This document shows, in pieces, positions 8,751 through 16,493 of a stretch of 64,000 bases of DNA; position 1 is the first letter of the stretch, and each line of letters begins with the position of its first letter. Made by a program: the position numbers and the translations under genes. Origin of the DNA: Demequina sp. NBRC 110057 (lineage in GTDB: Bacteria; Actinomycetota; Actinomycetes; Actinomycetales; Demequinaceae); NCBI RefSeq assembly GCF_002090175.1, contig NZ_BBRN01000003.1:62001-126000 (forward strand). The letters run 5' to 3'. Below the pieces are notes generated by a model, which ran no database searches, was not told where the DNA came from, and worked only from the letters and a program-made list of their open reading frames with translations.

Positions 8751-10343
8751 TCACTCCCCCGCAAGATAGACGCTCCCCTTGGAGGCCTGCTTGCCTTCGA
8801 CGAGCGCCGCATCGGCCTGCTCAATCAATTCTTCGACGTGAAGACGCCCTGACGTGTGCACCGCAACGCCGACGGTGACTCCCACCCCAAGCCCACGCTC
8901 CCGGCACCTGACCAAGGCCGCCGACACCACGTCACGGAGCTCGGCCGCGACGCACCGGGCATCATCCTGAGCACGCCGGTGAAGCAGCACGACGAACTCG
9001 TCACCACCGACCCTCGCCGCCACCTCGTCTACCCGGATCCAGGACCTAAGTGCCGCGCTCACGCCCACGAGCGCCTCGTCGCCCGCGACGTGGCCGCAGA
9101 CGTCGTTCAGGGTCTTGAAATTATCGAGGTCGAGCACGCAGACGATCACCTGTCCACCATTGCGAGCGTGTGCCCCCGCGACGTCGCGTCCGCGCAGCAG
9201 AAGTGCTGGCCGGTTGGACAGCCCCGTGAGCGGGTCGCTGCTCGCGGCACGATGCAGTCGGAAGAACGACCCCTTGCCCAGCATGGTCAACACCACCATG
9301 GCAACGGCGATCACAGTGGTGGCCGCTGTCGCCCACAGCAACGTGCCACGTAGGGCCACCACCGCGCCCGACACATCCCCATCGGTCGTCGCGATCTGGA
9401 TCACCCAAGGCAGCCCGGACTCTTCGGACAGGCGGTATGCCAGCGAGAGGTGCCCGCTGTCTTCACGCGCCGCAACGCCACCGGGGACAAGGCCCCCGTC
9501 ATGGATCTGAACACCAAGAGCACTGAGTTCAGGGACGCTCCCCGTCTCGTCGATGACGCTCGCGACCTCGTCAGAGCGCTCCGTCGGAGCGGAGACGAGC
9601 GTTCCATCGGTCGTCACCAGGAACGCCTCGGTCTCCTCGCCATACGGGAGGTCCGAGAGGACGGCGCTGAGCTCATCTGCCGAGAGATCCGCACCAATGA
9701 CTGCCGCAATCTCACCGTCGTCTCCTCGCACCGCGTTCACGGCGGAGACGATCGACACTCCCGTCGCCGCGTCGACATACGGCGCTGTGATTTCCAGGTG
9801 GTCGCTCGCCGCCGCGACGGAGTACCACTCGCGCTCGCGAGCATCGCTTGCCGTGAACGGACGGGTGGTGACCGTCACGATGCCGAACTGTGGTCCTCGG
9901 ACCGTCTCCGTCACGGTATCGCTCTCGCCGCGACGCGAGAGGGAGGTGAACCACGTGCCCGTGCGCTGGAGCACGTAGAACGAGCCGTCCGGGTAAGCGA
10001 TAAACATCGCCTCGAGGCTCGACGAGGCGCTTAGCTGAAGGTAGGACGCCTGAGCCGCGGCGGTGTAGGGGAAGACCGGCTCACCGTCGCTCAGTTCAAA
10101 CTGCGCCGACGCGGCCGCGACGGCTTGAACGCCCACGTCCGCAAACCCCTCAACCTTGGCCGCCGTGAGCTCACCCACGCTACCCAGGCCATCCAACTCG
10201 GCGCTGTCCATGTGACGGTCGGCGACCACGGTGCCGGCAATGGTGACGCTTATCTGCACCACGAGAATGGCGATCACGGCCCAGAACATGACGGTGAGCC
10301 TGGGCAGGCTCGGGCCCCTGTCAGCGAGGCGATGGAGCACCAT
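8751..10343 (-). CDS. Membrane diguanylate cyclase 4 (sensor + GGDEF)
   Basis: First gene of the four-gene array on this strand, 530 residues: TM helix about 18-38, extracytoplasmic dCache-like sensor, TM helix about 335-355, and a GGDEF domain with DPLTGLSNR and intact GGDEF (446-450). Unlike the other three, the I-site position reads RVDE instead of RxxD, so feedback inhibition by c-di-GMP may be lost. Start ATG 10343; a TACCGT hexamer lies 5 bases upstream and AGGTCCTAGG lies 22 bases upstream. A TGTGA/TCACA-type palindrome sits just beyond. Confidence 0.9.
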   Translation of the reverse strand: MVLHRLADRGPSLPRLTVMFWAVIAILVVQISVTIAGTVVADRHMDSAELDGLGSVGELTAAKVEGFADVGVQAVAAASAQFELSDGEPVFPYTAAAQASYLQLSASSSLEAMFIAYPDGSFYVLQRTGTWFTSLSRRGESDTVTETVRGPQFGIVTVTTRPFTASDAREREWYSVAAASDHLEITAPYVDAATGVSIVSAVNAVRGDDGEIAAVIGADLSADELSAVLSDLPYGEETEAFLVTTDGTLVSAPTERSDEVASVIDETGSVPELSALGVQIHDGGLVPGGVAAREDSGHLSLAYRLSEESGLPWVIQIATTDGDVSGAVVALRGTLLWATAATTVIAVAMVVLTMLGKGSFFRLHRAASSDPLTGLSNRPALLLRGRDVAGAHARNGGQVIVCVLDLDNFKTLNDVCGHVAGDEALVGVSAALRSWIRVDEVAARVGGDEFVVLLHRRAQDDARCVAAELRDVVSAALVRCRERGLGVGVTVGVAVHTSGRLHVEELIEQADAALVEGKQASKGSVYLAGE

Positions 10344-10372
10344 GACCCACGGTAGGCGCGGTCCTCCTAGGA

Positions 10373-10390
10373 CCTGTGACCGATCACAGG
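10373..10390. promoter_or_regulatory. Palindrome upstream of diguanylate cyclase 4
   Basis: CCTGTGACCGATCACAGG: 7-bp arms CCTGTGA/TCACAGG with a 4-base centre. It overlaps the edge of the AGGTCCTAGG motif (10366-10375). Half-sites resemble CRP/FNR-type operators, but the centre is 4 rather than 6 bases. The regulator is unknown. Confidence 0.4.
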
Positions 10391-10444
10391 GTGAGGTTCG
10401 TCACACCTTTGGCGCCAAGCGCGGCCTGGCTCAGCGTGCGAGCG

Positions 10445-11284
10445 CTATGCGCGCTGAGCGGCGGCCGAGGCGTAGAGGCACACCGCGGCGGCGGTCGCGA
10501 GGTTGAGGCTCTCGGCGGCGCCGTAGATCGGGATGCGCACCACCTGATCGGCGAGCGCGAGCTCCTCGGGCTCGAAGCCCCAGGCCTCGTTGCCGAACAC
10601 CCAGGCGGTGGGGGCGGCGAGGGCCTCGGCATCGGCCGCTCCCGAGCCCAGCTCGGCGTCGCCAGAGCCGTCGGCCGCCAGCAGGCGCAGGCCGGCGGAG
10701 GACAGCGCCACGGCGGCGTCCTCGAGCGGCAACGAGCGCACGATCGGCAGGTGGAAGATCGACCCGGCGGTCGAGCGAATCACCTTGGGGTTGCCCGGGT
10801 CCACCGACTGCCCGGCGAGGACGATGGCGTCGGCACCGGCGGCATCGGCCGCACGAATGACGGTGCCCGCGTTGCCGGGGTCGCGCACGTTGCTGAGCAC
10901 CGCGACCAGGCGCGGCCCCGCGGCGAGCACGTCGTCGAGCGCGTAGCCCGCGTCGTCGACGACGGCGACGACTCCCTGCGCGTCGGCGCTCATGGCGTCC
11001 AGCACCTGCGGCGAGCCCAGGTGCACAAAGCGGCCGGCGGCAAGCGCCTCGGTCGCGATCTCGGGGTGGCGGGCGTGAGCGTCCTCGGTGAGGTACACGT
11101 CGCGCACCCGCGCGGCGGCGTGGCGCACTGCCTCGCGCACCGCCTGCGGTCCCTCGACCAGCAGCACGCCGGCCCGGGAACGCGCAGAACGCCCCGCCAG
11201 GGCGGCGACCTTCTTGATCCGCTCGGCCCTCGGGTTATCGAGGGTGAGCGTGAGGTCGTCGGGCCCGGCGGGGCGTCCTGTCAT
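10445..11284 (-). CDS. TrmH/SpoU-family RNA 2'-O-methyltransferase
   Basis: A SAM-dependent ribose methyltransferase of the SPOUT superfamily, probably acting on 23S rRNA or tRNA (279 residues). The N-terminal substrate-binding domain (about 15-105; LLVEGPQAVREAV) precedes the trefoil-knot domain with motif 1 LSNVRDPGNAGTVIRAADAAGA, motif 2 WVFGNEAWGF and motif 3 IPIYGAAESLNLATAAAVCLY. It follows rplT by 11 bases and is probably in the infC-rpmI-rplT transcript, the usual actinobacterial arrangement. The exact RNA target cannot be told from sequence. Confidence 0.92.
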   Translation of the reverse strand: MTGRPAGPDDLTLTLDNPRAERIKKVAALAGRSARSRAGVLLVEGPQAVREAVRHAAARVRDVYLTEDAHARHPEIATEALAAGRFVHLGSPQVLDAMSADAQGVVAVVDDAGYALDDVLAAGPRLVAVLSNVRDPGNAGTVIRAADAAGADAIVLAGQSVDPGNPKVIRSTAGSIFHLPIVRSLPLEDAAVALSSAGLRLLAADGSGDAELGSGAADAEALAAPTAWVFGNEAWGFEPEELALADQVVRIPIYGAAESLNLATAAAVCLYASAAAQRA

Positions 11285-11295
11285 GCTGATGCGCT

Positions 11296-11676
11296 TTACG
11301 CGGCGGGAGCGTTCACGTCCTCGGGGAGCGCCTTCTTGGCGGTCTCCACGAGGGTCGCGAAGGCGGCCTCATCGTTCACGGCAAGCTCGGCGAGCATGCG
11401 GCGGTCCACCTCGATCTCAGCGGCCTTGAGGCCCTGGATGAAGCGGTTGTAGGTCATGCCGTTCGCGCGAGCAGCGGCGTTGATGCGCTGGATCCACAGC
11501 TTGCGGAAGTCACCCTTGCGCTTACGGCGGTCGCCGTAGGCGTACACCATGGAGTGAGTGACCTGCTCCTTGGCCTTGCGGTACAGACGCGAGCGCTGGC
11601 CACGGTAACCGTGGGCGCGCTCGAGGGTGCTACGGCGCTTCTTCTGGGCGTTTACTGCCCGCTTGACGCGTGCCAT
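11296..11676 (-). CDS. rplT: 50S ribosomal protein L20
   Basis: Ribosomal protein L20 (126 residues), an early assembly protein of the large subunit that binds 23S rRNA. Hallmark sequences include [15 protein letters not shown], the [14 protein letters not shown] basic helix and [20 protein letters not shown]. The conserved part ends at about residue 117; a short acidic/alanine tail follows. It lies downstream of infC and rpmI, as in most bacteria, which allows coordinated control of this operon. Confidence 0.98.
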   Translation of the reverse strand: MARVKRAVNAQKKRRSTLERAHGYRGQRSRLYRKAKEQVTHSMVYAYGDRRKRKGDFRKLWIQRINAAARANGMTYNRFIQGLKAAEIEVDRRMLAELAVNDEAAFATLVETAKKALPEDVNAPAA

Positions 11677-11702
11677 GTCTTACTCCTTGCGTTCCTCGGG
11701 CC

Positions 11703-11897
11703 TTACTTGCCCAGCAGCTTCTTGATCTTCTTCGAGTCGGCGTCCGACAGGATCGCGTCCTGCGCCACGCGGCGCTTACGCGAGGACGTCTTCTCCTCGA
11801 ACTTGTGCACGTTCATGGCGTGCGAGTGCTTCACCTTGCCGGTGCCGGTGAGCTTGAAGCGCTTCTTGGCGCCCGAGTGGGTCTTGTTCTTCGGCAT
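11703..11897 (-). CDS. rpmI: 50S ribosomal protein L35
   Basis: Small basic large-subunit protein (64 residues) beginning MPKNKTHSGAKKRFKLTGTGK, the family signature. The gene lies between infC and rplT with short spacers of 64 and 26 bases. A GAAAGGGCAGATC ribosome binding region precedes the ATG at 11897. Confidence 0.98.
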   Translation of the reverse strand: MPKNKTHSGAKKRFKLTGTGKVKHSHAMNVHKFEEKTSSRKRRVAQDAILSDADSKKIKKLLGK

Positions 11898-11961
11898 GAT
11901 CTGCCCTTTCTGACATCAGGCCGTCGCCCCACGTGGGGGCTAGGGCACGAATGGGACCGGC

Positions 11962-12585
11962 TTACTCGCCGGACGTCTGCTTGGCCGTCTTGGCCGCGGC
12001 ACGCTCTTCGCGGTCCGCTCGGTCGGCGGCCCGCTTGGCTTCGCGTGCGACGCGCTGCTCCTCCTTGGCCTCCGACTTCTTCTTCAGGGGCCCGAGGACG
12101 AGCGACATGTTGCGGCCCTCCTGCGAGGGCATGTTCTCCACGACGCCGAACTCCTGGAGCTCGTCGGCCAGCTTCAGCAGCAGACGACGGCCCATCTCGG
12201 GACGCGACTGCTCGCGACCGCGGAACATGATCGTGACCTTGACCTTGTCGCCGCCCTTCAGGAAGCGAACGACGTGGCCCTTCTTGGTCTCGTAGTCGTG
12301 CTCGTCGATCTTGAGACGGAAACGCATCTCCTTGATCTCGGTGTTGGCCTGGTTACGACGCGCCTCGCGCGCCTTCACCGCCGCCTCGTACTTGAACTTG
12401 CCATAGTCCATGAGCTTGACGACCGGGGGTCGCGAGTTCGGAGCGACCTCGACCAGGTCGAGTTCGGACTCCTGCGCCAGACGGAGCGCATCCTCGATAC
12501 GGACGATGCCGACCTGCTCGCCCTGGGGGCCGACGAGGCGGACTTCCGGAACGCGGATGCGATCGTTGATGCGGGGCTCGTTGAT
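11962..12585 (-). CDS. infC: Translation initiation factor IF-3 (AUC start)
   Basis: IF-3 (207 residues) binds the 30S subunit, prevents premature 50S joining and checks the start codon. The N-domain begins [19 protein letters not shown], then comes the linker with DYGKFKYE, then the C-domain with [21 protein letters not shown]. No ATG or GTG fits: the frame start is ATC at 12585-12583, preceded by AAGGAG with 5 bases between. IF-3 discriminates against AUU/AUC starts, so this rare start is the known autoregulatory device. A basic, alanine-rich tail of about 30 residues extends the C-terminus, common in actinobacteria. Confidence 0.95.
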   Translation of the reverse strand: MNEPRINDRIRVPEVRLVGPQGEQVGIVRIEDALRLAQESELDLVEVAPNSRPPVVKLMDYGKFKYEAAVKAREARRNQANTEIKEMRFRLKIDEHDYETKKGHVVRFLKGGDKVKVTIMFRGREQSRPEMGRRLLLKLADELQEFGVVENMPSQEGRNMSLVLGPLKKKSEAKEEQRVAREAKRAADRADREERAAAKTAKQTSGE

Positions 12586-12764
12586 GGTGGCTCCTTCTTG
12601 TCGAGTACATCTCGGCCGCCGGACAAGGAAAAAGCCCCCGTCCAAACGCAGACGAGGGCCACCACGATGGCGGCGCATCCGGTGTTTTCACCCCGGCTGT
12701 GCCGCGACCTGGAACCCCGGCCCAATGTCTTGGCCCTAGGGTGGGAGGTGGACTCCGCTTGCGC
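12586..12764 (-). promoter_or_regulatory. infC leader region with stacked hairpins
   Basis: Untranslated leader of infC-rpmI-rplT. On the minus strand it holds a CCGG-GGTG-aaaa-CACC-GG hairpin, a GCC/GGC-rich segment, and then an intrinsic terminator ending 44 bases before the AUC start. This layout is that of a transcription attenuator for the ribosomal protein/IF-3 operon. The effector is not evident. Confidence 0.6.
12629..12659 (-). terminator. Attenuator/terminator in the infC leader
   Basis: 9-bp stem GCCCTCGTC / GACGGGGGC (one G-U pair), loop TGCGTTTG, followed on the minus strand by TTTTTC. This is the strongest intrinsic terminator in the window and lies upstream of, not after, its gene. 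Confidence 0.8.
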
Positions 12765-12784
12765 GCCGAGAAACGTTTCTCGGC
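12765..12784. promoter_or_regulatory. Perfect 20-bp palindrome between infC and the DUF1844 gene
   Basis: GCCGAGAAACGTTTCTCGGC, perfectly symmetric, in the divergent intergenic region, 24 bases from the DUF1844 start codon. It is AT-rich at the centre and not followed by a T-run on either strand, so an operator is more likely than a terminator. The cognate regulator is unknown. Confidence 0.5.
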
Positions 12785-12808
12785 CGGTCGACTCACAAGG
12801 ATAGCACG

Positions 12809-13186
12809 ATGACCTCTGACATGCCCGCCCCCACTTCTGACGCCCTCGGAACGGCCGATGCCTCGGCTCAGGCCGCGCGCGATCTCGCCGAGGTCAACGC
12901 TGTGGAACTTATCTCCACTGTAAGCGTTCACCTGCTGAGCGCCGCCGCGCTCCGCTGCGGTCTCGCCGACGAGGGCGAGGCTCACCAGGACCTCGACGAG
13001 GCGCGCACCCTCATCAACGCTCTGGCGGGCCTCATCACGGCCGCCGCACCGGATCTCGGCGACACTCACGCACGAGCGCTGCGCGACGGTTTGCGAAGCG
13101 TACAGTTGGCGTTCCGAGAGGCGTCGGTCATCCCCGACGCGCCCGGTGAGGGCCCGGGAGAGAAGTACACGGGGGCAGTGAGTTAG
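12809..13186 (+). CDS. DUF1844 family protein
   Basis: A 125-residue protein matching the DUF1844 pattern: an Ala-rich N-terminus, then ELISTVSVHLLSAAALRCGLADEG and DLDEARTLINALAGLITAAAPDLG. DUF1844 proteins are commonly encoded divergently from infC in actinobacteria; their function is not established. The ATG at 12809 follows ATAGCACG without an obvious ribosome binding site. The stop codon directly abuts the ATG of the next gene, implying co-translation. Confidence 0.85.
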   Translation: MTSDMPAPTSDALGTADASAQAARDLAEVNAVELISTVSVHLLSAAALRCGLADEGEAHQDLDEARTLINALAGLITAAAPDLGDTHARALRDGLRSVQLAFREASVIPDAPGEGPGEKYTGAVS

Positions 13187-14134
13187 ATGACACGTCCGCA
13201 GGACGCGAGCACCACCGAGCAGGTCGACGTCAGCGTCGACCCCGAGGTGATGCCCGACTCCGAAGCGGACGCACCCGAGGACTACCGGGCTGAGGACCTC
13301 GCCAACGACGAGGACGACACGATCATTCTGTCGCGGCGGGCCTTTACCGAGCCGTTCGACCTCGACGACGAGGACGATGACGACGAGGATGCGAGCCGCG
13401 TCGACGACGCGGACGAGGACGACGCCGAGCCCTCCCCCCACCAAGGCGAGGAGGCGGCGCCTCAGCCGCCCACCGCATCGGCCGCCACCGTGGGCGGCTC
13501 GGCGAGCCCGGCCACCGGCTCCCTCAGCCGCTACGCGCCGAGTGGGACCATCCCGATCATCGGCGACGCGAACCCGATCACGGGCTCGATGCCGGTCATC
13601 GGCCCCATCTATCCCCCCAAGCCGCGGCGCCCGTGGATCATCGCCACCTGCGTGCTCGCGGCGCTCCTGATCGGCGCTGGCTACCTGGGGTGGCGCATGT
13701 GGGAGATCAACGGCGAGTGGCAGCAGTACGCCGATGAGGTCGAGGAGGCGAACTACGCGCTCGGCGAGCAGATCGCCTCCGTGCAGCAGGAGCTGACGGA
13801 CAAGCAGAACGAGGCCGACCTGCTGTCGGAGCAGCTCGCCACCAACAAGGCGCGCGTGGTGGACCTGTCCGCCGAAAAGGCCGCGGCCATCGACTCGTCC
13901 GAGTACGCCTCGCAGGTCACGGACAAGCTCGAGGAGACGCTGAGTCTGGGGCAGGTCGCCACGTCCTCGCTCACGTCCTGCATCGACGGGCTCGAGCAGC
14001 TGGTGTCCTACCTGCAGGCGCCCGAGGACGAGTACGAGGCCGACGAGATCAGCAACTACGCGGACTCGGTGACGGACCTGTGCGACACCGCCGAGGGCGC
14101 GACCAGCACGTTCCAGGACTCGCTGACCGAATGA
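13187..14134 (+). CDS. Acidic single-pass membrane protein with coiled coil
   Basis: A 315-residue protein I cannot assign to a family. Residues about 1-95 are very acidic (runs such as DDEDDDDEDASRVDDADEDD). A Pro/Ser/Gly-rich stretch with a repeated motif follows (TIPIIGDANPITGSMPVIGPI). One TM helix lies at about 146-167 (PWIIATCVLAALLIGAGYLGW), and the extracytoplasmic part is a predicted coiled coil (EQIASVQQELTDKQNEADLL) with a Cys-containing helical tail. It starts directly after the DUF1844 stop and ends in an ATGA overlap with a lipoprotein protease gene. This context suggests a cell-envelope complex or a shared secretion-stress role, but that is inference. Confidence 0.8.
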   Translation: MTRPQDASTTEQVDVSVDPEVMPDSEADAPEDYRAEDLANDEDDTIILSRRAFTEPFDLDDEDDDDEDASRVDDADEDDAEPSPHQGEEAAPQPPTASAATVGGSASPATGSLSRYAPSGTIPIIGDANPITGSMPVIGPIYPPKPRRPWIIATCVLAALLIGAGYLGWRMWEINGEWQQYADEVEEANYALGEQIASVQQELTDKQNEADLLSEQLATNKARVVDLSAEKAAAIDSSEYASQVTDKLEETLSLGQVATSSLTSCIDGLEQLVSYLQAPEDEYEADEISNYADSVTDLCDTAEGATSTFQDSLTE

Positions 14135-14889
14135 GGCGTCGCACCGTTGTCCTCGCCGCCTCCTGCGCGCTCGCGCTGAGCGGCTGCGCGGCCCTGCCCG
14201 CGAGCCCCACGGCCGTCCCCACCGACTGGGTCCCCTCCCCCTCCGCCGAGCCCGACCAGAACAACGTCGCGCTGTCCCCCGACGGCTTCAGCGCCGCCCA
14301 GCGCATGACGGTGCGGGTGCGCAACATCGGCTGCGGCTTCGTGTCGACGGGCTCGGGCTTCGCCCTCGACGCCTTCACCCTGGTCACCAACCGTCACGTC
14401 GTCGCGGACTCCTCCCGCCTCGAGGTCTCGACGCACGACGGGCGCCTCATCGAGGTCACCGCCACCGAGGTGACGACGGTGGCCGACATCGCCATCGTCA
14501 AGACGGAGACGTCGCTCGGCGCCGCCTTCGCCACGCCGGCGCAGGAGGACCCCGAGGAGGGCGACGCGATCACCGTCACCGGCTACCCCAACGGCGGCCG
14601 CCTCACGACGACGACCGGCGTGGTGCTGGGCGCCGTGAAGGACCCGCTCGACTCCGAGGACCGCGGCGCCGTCGGCACCGTGCTCGCGACCACCGCCGTG
14701 GTGCAGCCGGGCTCCTCCGGCTCGCCAGCGCTGAACGAGGCGGGCGAGGTGGTGGGCGTCGTCTACGCGAAGAGCGAGACCACCGACCAGAGCTACATCG
14801 TGCCCGTGTCGACCCTCAACTCGCTGCTCGCACAGCCGCGACTGCTGGTGCCGCAGGCGGCCAGCTGCGCCGACTCCTCGGCCTCCTAA
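14131..14889 (+). CDS. Lipoprotein trypsin-like serine protease
   Basis: A secreted, lipid-anchored S1-type protease (252 residues). The signal peptide MRRRTVVLAASCALALSGC ends in a lipobox (LSGC). The likely catalytic residues are His in TNRHVV, Asp in VADIAIVK and Ser in QPGSSGSPAL, so the triad looks complete. There is no PDZ domain, unlike HtrA. I use ATG 14131, which overlaps the stop of the upstream coiled-coil gene (ATGA) and gives a proper signal peptide; an earlier ATG at 14080 would add a non-signal-like extension. Translational coupling suggests the two act together at the membrane. Confidence 0.85.
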   Translation: MRRRTVVLAASCALALSGCAALPASPTAVPTDWVPSPSAEPDQNNVALSPDGFSAAQRMTVRVRNIGCGFVSTGSGFALDAFTLVTNRHVVADSSRLEVSTHDGRLIEVTATEVTTVADIAIVKTETSLGAAFATPAQEDPEEGDAITVTGYPNGGRLTTTTGVVLGAVKDPLDSEDRGAVGTVLATTAVVQPGSSGSPALNEAGEVVGVVYAKSETTDQSYIVPVSTLNSLLAQPRLLVPQAASCADSSAS

Positions 14890-14896
14890 GCGGCCG

Positions 14897-15622
14897 TCAG
14901 GCCTGCGCGAGCCTCAGCTCGAGGCTGTCGATGCGCTGCGCCACCACGTCGGAGTGCGCGAGCTCGCGCTGGACGCGCTCCACGACGGTGTCGACCTCCG
15001 GGCGCGACAGGCCAGCCACCAGGCGCAGCACGATGGTGACCTCGGCCCCGCGCCCGGGTGTGACGTCGACGCCGCGCAGAGCGTCGTCGAGGGTGACAGC
15101 GGTACGCACGGCGGCCACGACATCGGCCACCACCACGCCGTCCTCGATGGCCGGCTGCCAGGCGTGACCCTGGCCTAGGGCCCAGACGGCCGGCCGCGGA
15201 ATGAGGACCGTCTCCATGCCGGGGTTGACGACAAGCGACGACCAGCCCTCCGCGATCGCGGCGAGCGCGGCGCGGGGCCCCTCGGCGGGGATGGGACGCG
15301 CCTCGCGGTTCCACGTCTGCATGGCGTCGACGTCGGTGAAGACGGGAAGCGCGGCGCGGCCATCGGGCATCTGCACCGCAACCACGCCCGTCGACGCGAC
15401 CGAGTCCTGCTCGAGCCCGTGCTTGCCGATGTGGCGCTGCTCCCCCGTCGCGAGCACGGGGATCAGCACGCGCGCGTACGCGAGGGCGTCCACCACGTCC
15501 GCGAGAGGCGTCTTGCCGTGCGAGTGGCGGATCAGGGCCTGCGCGAGGTGGGCGTCGGCCGACCCGTCGTCGTCGGCAAAGATCGACTCGGGAATCTCCT
15601 TCGAGGGCTCGGCGTCGCTCAT
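14897..15622 (-). CDS. SseB-family protein
   Basis: A 241-residue cytoplasmic protein with an SseB N-terminal-type domain (about 25-135: LAQALIRHSHGKTPLADVVDALAYARVLIPVLA and LPVFTDVDAMQTWNREARPIP). A C-terminal alpha/beta region follows. Genes of this family often flank priA in actinobacteria; the function is unknown. A TAGCAT hexamer stands exactly 7 bases before the ATG, indicating a leaderless transcript. It converges with the protease gene, leaving only 7 bases between the stops. Confidence 0.85.
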   Translation of the reverse strand: MSDAEPSKEIPESIFADDDGSADAHLAQALIRHSHGKTPLADVVDALAYARVLIPVLATGEQRHIGKHGLEQDSVASTGVVAVQMPDGRAALPVFTDVDAMQTWNREARPIPAEGPRAALAAIAEGWSSLVVNPGMETVLIPRPAVWALGQGHAWQPAIEDGVVVADVVAAVRTAVTLDDALRGVDVTPGRGAEVTIVLRLVAGLSRPEVDTVVERVQRELAHSDVVAQRIDSLELRLAQA

Positions 15623-15629
15623 GGGATCG

Positions 15630-15635
15630 ATGCTA
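15630..15635 (-). promoter_or_regulatory. Leaderless-type -10 for the SseB-family gene
   Basis: TAGCAT on the minus strand with a 7-base gap to the ATG at 15622. There is no ribosome binding site in the gap. Confidence 0.5.
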
Positions 15636-15661
15636 CGGGGTGGGGCCGACAGCCCAACGCG

Positions 15662-16399
15662 TTACGGGCGGCCGGCGATGTCGAGCGCCTGCGGCAGCGT
15701 GAAGTTGCCGTTGTAGAGCGCCTTGCCCACGATCGCACCCTCGACGCCCTTGCCCACGAGCGTGCGGATCGCGGCGATGTCGTCGAGGCTCGAGATGCCG
15801 CCTGAGGCGACCACGGGGGCCTTCGTCGCCTCGGCGACCTGGCCGAGCAGCTCGAGGTTGGGGCCGGAGAGCATGCCGTCCTTTTTCACGTCGGTGACGA
15901 CGTAGCGGGCGCAGCCCTCGGAGTCGAGGCGCGCGAGGACGTCCCACAGGTCGCCGCCGTCGCGGGTCCACCCGCGGCCCGACAGCGTGGTGCCGCGCAC
16001 GTCGAGGCCCACGGCCACACGGTCGCCGTGCTTGGCGATGGCCGATGCGGTCCACTCCGGGTCCTCGAGGGCTGCGGTGCCGATGTTGACGCGGTGGCAG
16101 CCGGTGGCGAGCGCGCGCTCGAGCGACTCGTCGTCGCGAATGCCGCCCGACATCTCAACCTTGATGTCGACGCTGCGGACCACCTCGGCGAGGAGATCGG
16201 CGTTCGAGCCGCGCCCGAAGGCGGCGTCGAGGTCAACGAGGTGGATCCACTCAGCGCCGCCGTCCACCCAGTCCTGGGCGGCCTTCAGCGGCGAGCCGTA
16301 GCTGGTCTCCGAGCCAGCCTCGCCCTGCGTGAGGCGGACGGCCTGGCCGTCGGCGACGTCGACGGCGGGAAGGAGCTCAAGGCGCGGGGAGTCGGTCAT
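15662..16399 (-). CDS. priA: Phosphoribosyl isomerase A (HisA/TrpF bifunctional type)
   Basis: (Beta-alpha)8-barrel isomerase (245 residues) converting ProFAR to PRFAR in histidine synthesis. In actinobacteria PriA usually also performs the TrpF step of tryptophan synthesis. Catalytic Asp residues are visible in [15 protein letters not shown] (near residue 13) and [13 protein letters not shown] (about 175-187); phosphate-binding glycine motifs are present (SGGIRDD, ASGGISS). Start ATG 16399 gives the conserved N-terminus; an earlier in-frame start adds a non-conserved tail. It lies downstream of hisH in the leftward his cluster. Confidence 0.94.
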   Translation of the reverse strand: MTDSPRLELLPAVDVADGQAVRLTQGEAGSETSYGSPLKAAQDWVDGGAEWIHLVDLDAAFGRGSNADLLAEVVRSVDIKVEMSGGIRDDESLERALATGCHRVNIGTAALEDPEWTASAIAKHGDRVAVGLDVRGTTLSGRGWTRDGGDLWDVLARLDSEGCARYVVTDVKKDGMLSGPNLELLGQVAEATKAPVVASGGISSLDDIAAIRTLVGKGVEGAIVGKALYNGNFTLPQALDIAGRP

Positions 16400-16493
16400 G
16401 GTCTCGCTTTCGGTTGGGGTCTCGCGGCCGGCCGATGCTGGGGTGGCGCCGCGCATTCCGGGCACCAGGCTACCGGGCGCCCGTAGGAACGGG

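Noticed and set aside
10373-10390. TGTGA/TCACA palindrome as a CRP/GlxR site
   Set aside because: The half-sites fit but the centre is 4 bases instead of the usual 6, so I list it only as an unassigned palindrome.
11962-12678. infC starting at an upstream ATG (12678)
   Set aside because: That frame would translate through the attenuator hairpin; the ATC with AAGGAG matches the family N-terminus exactly.
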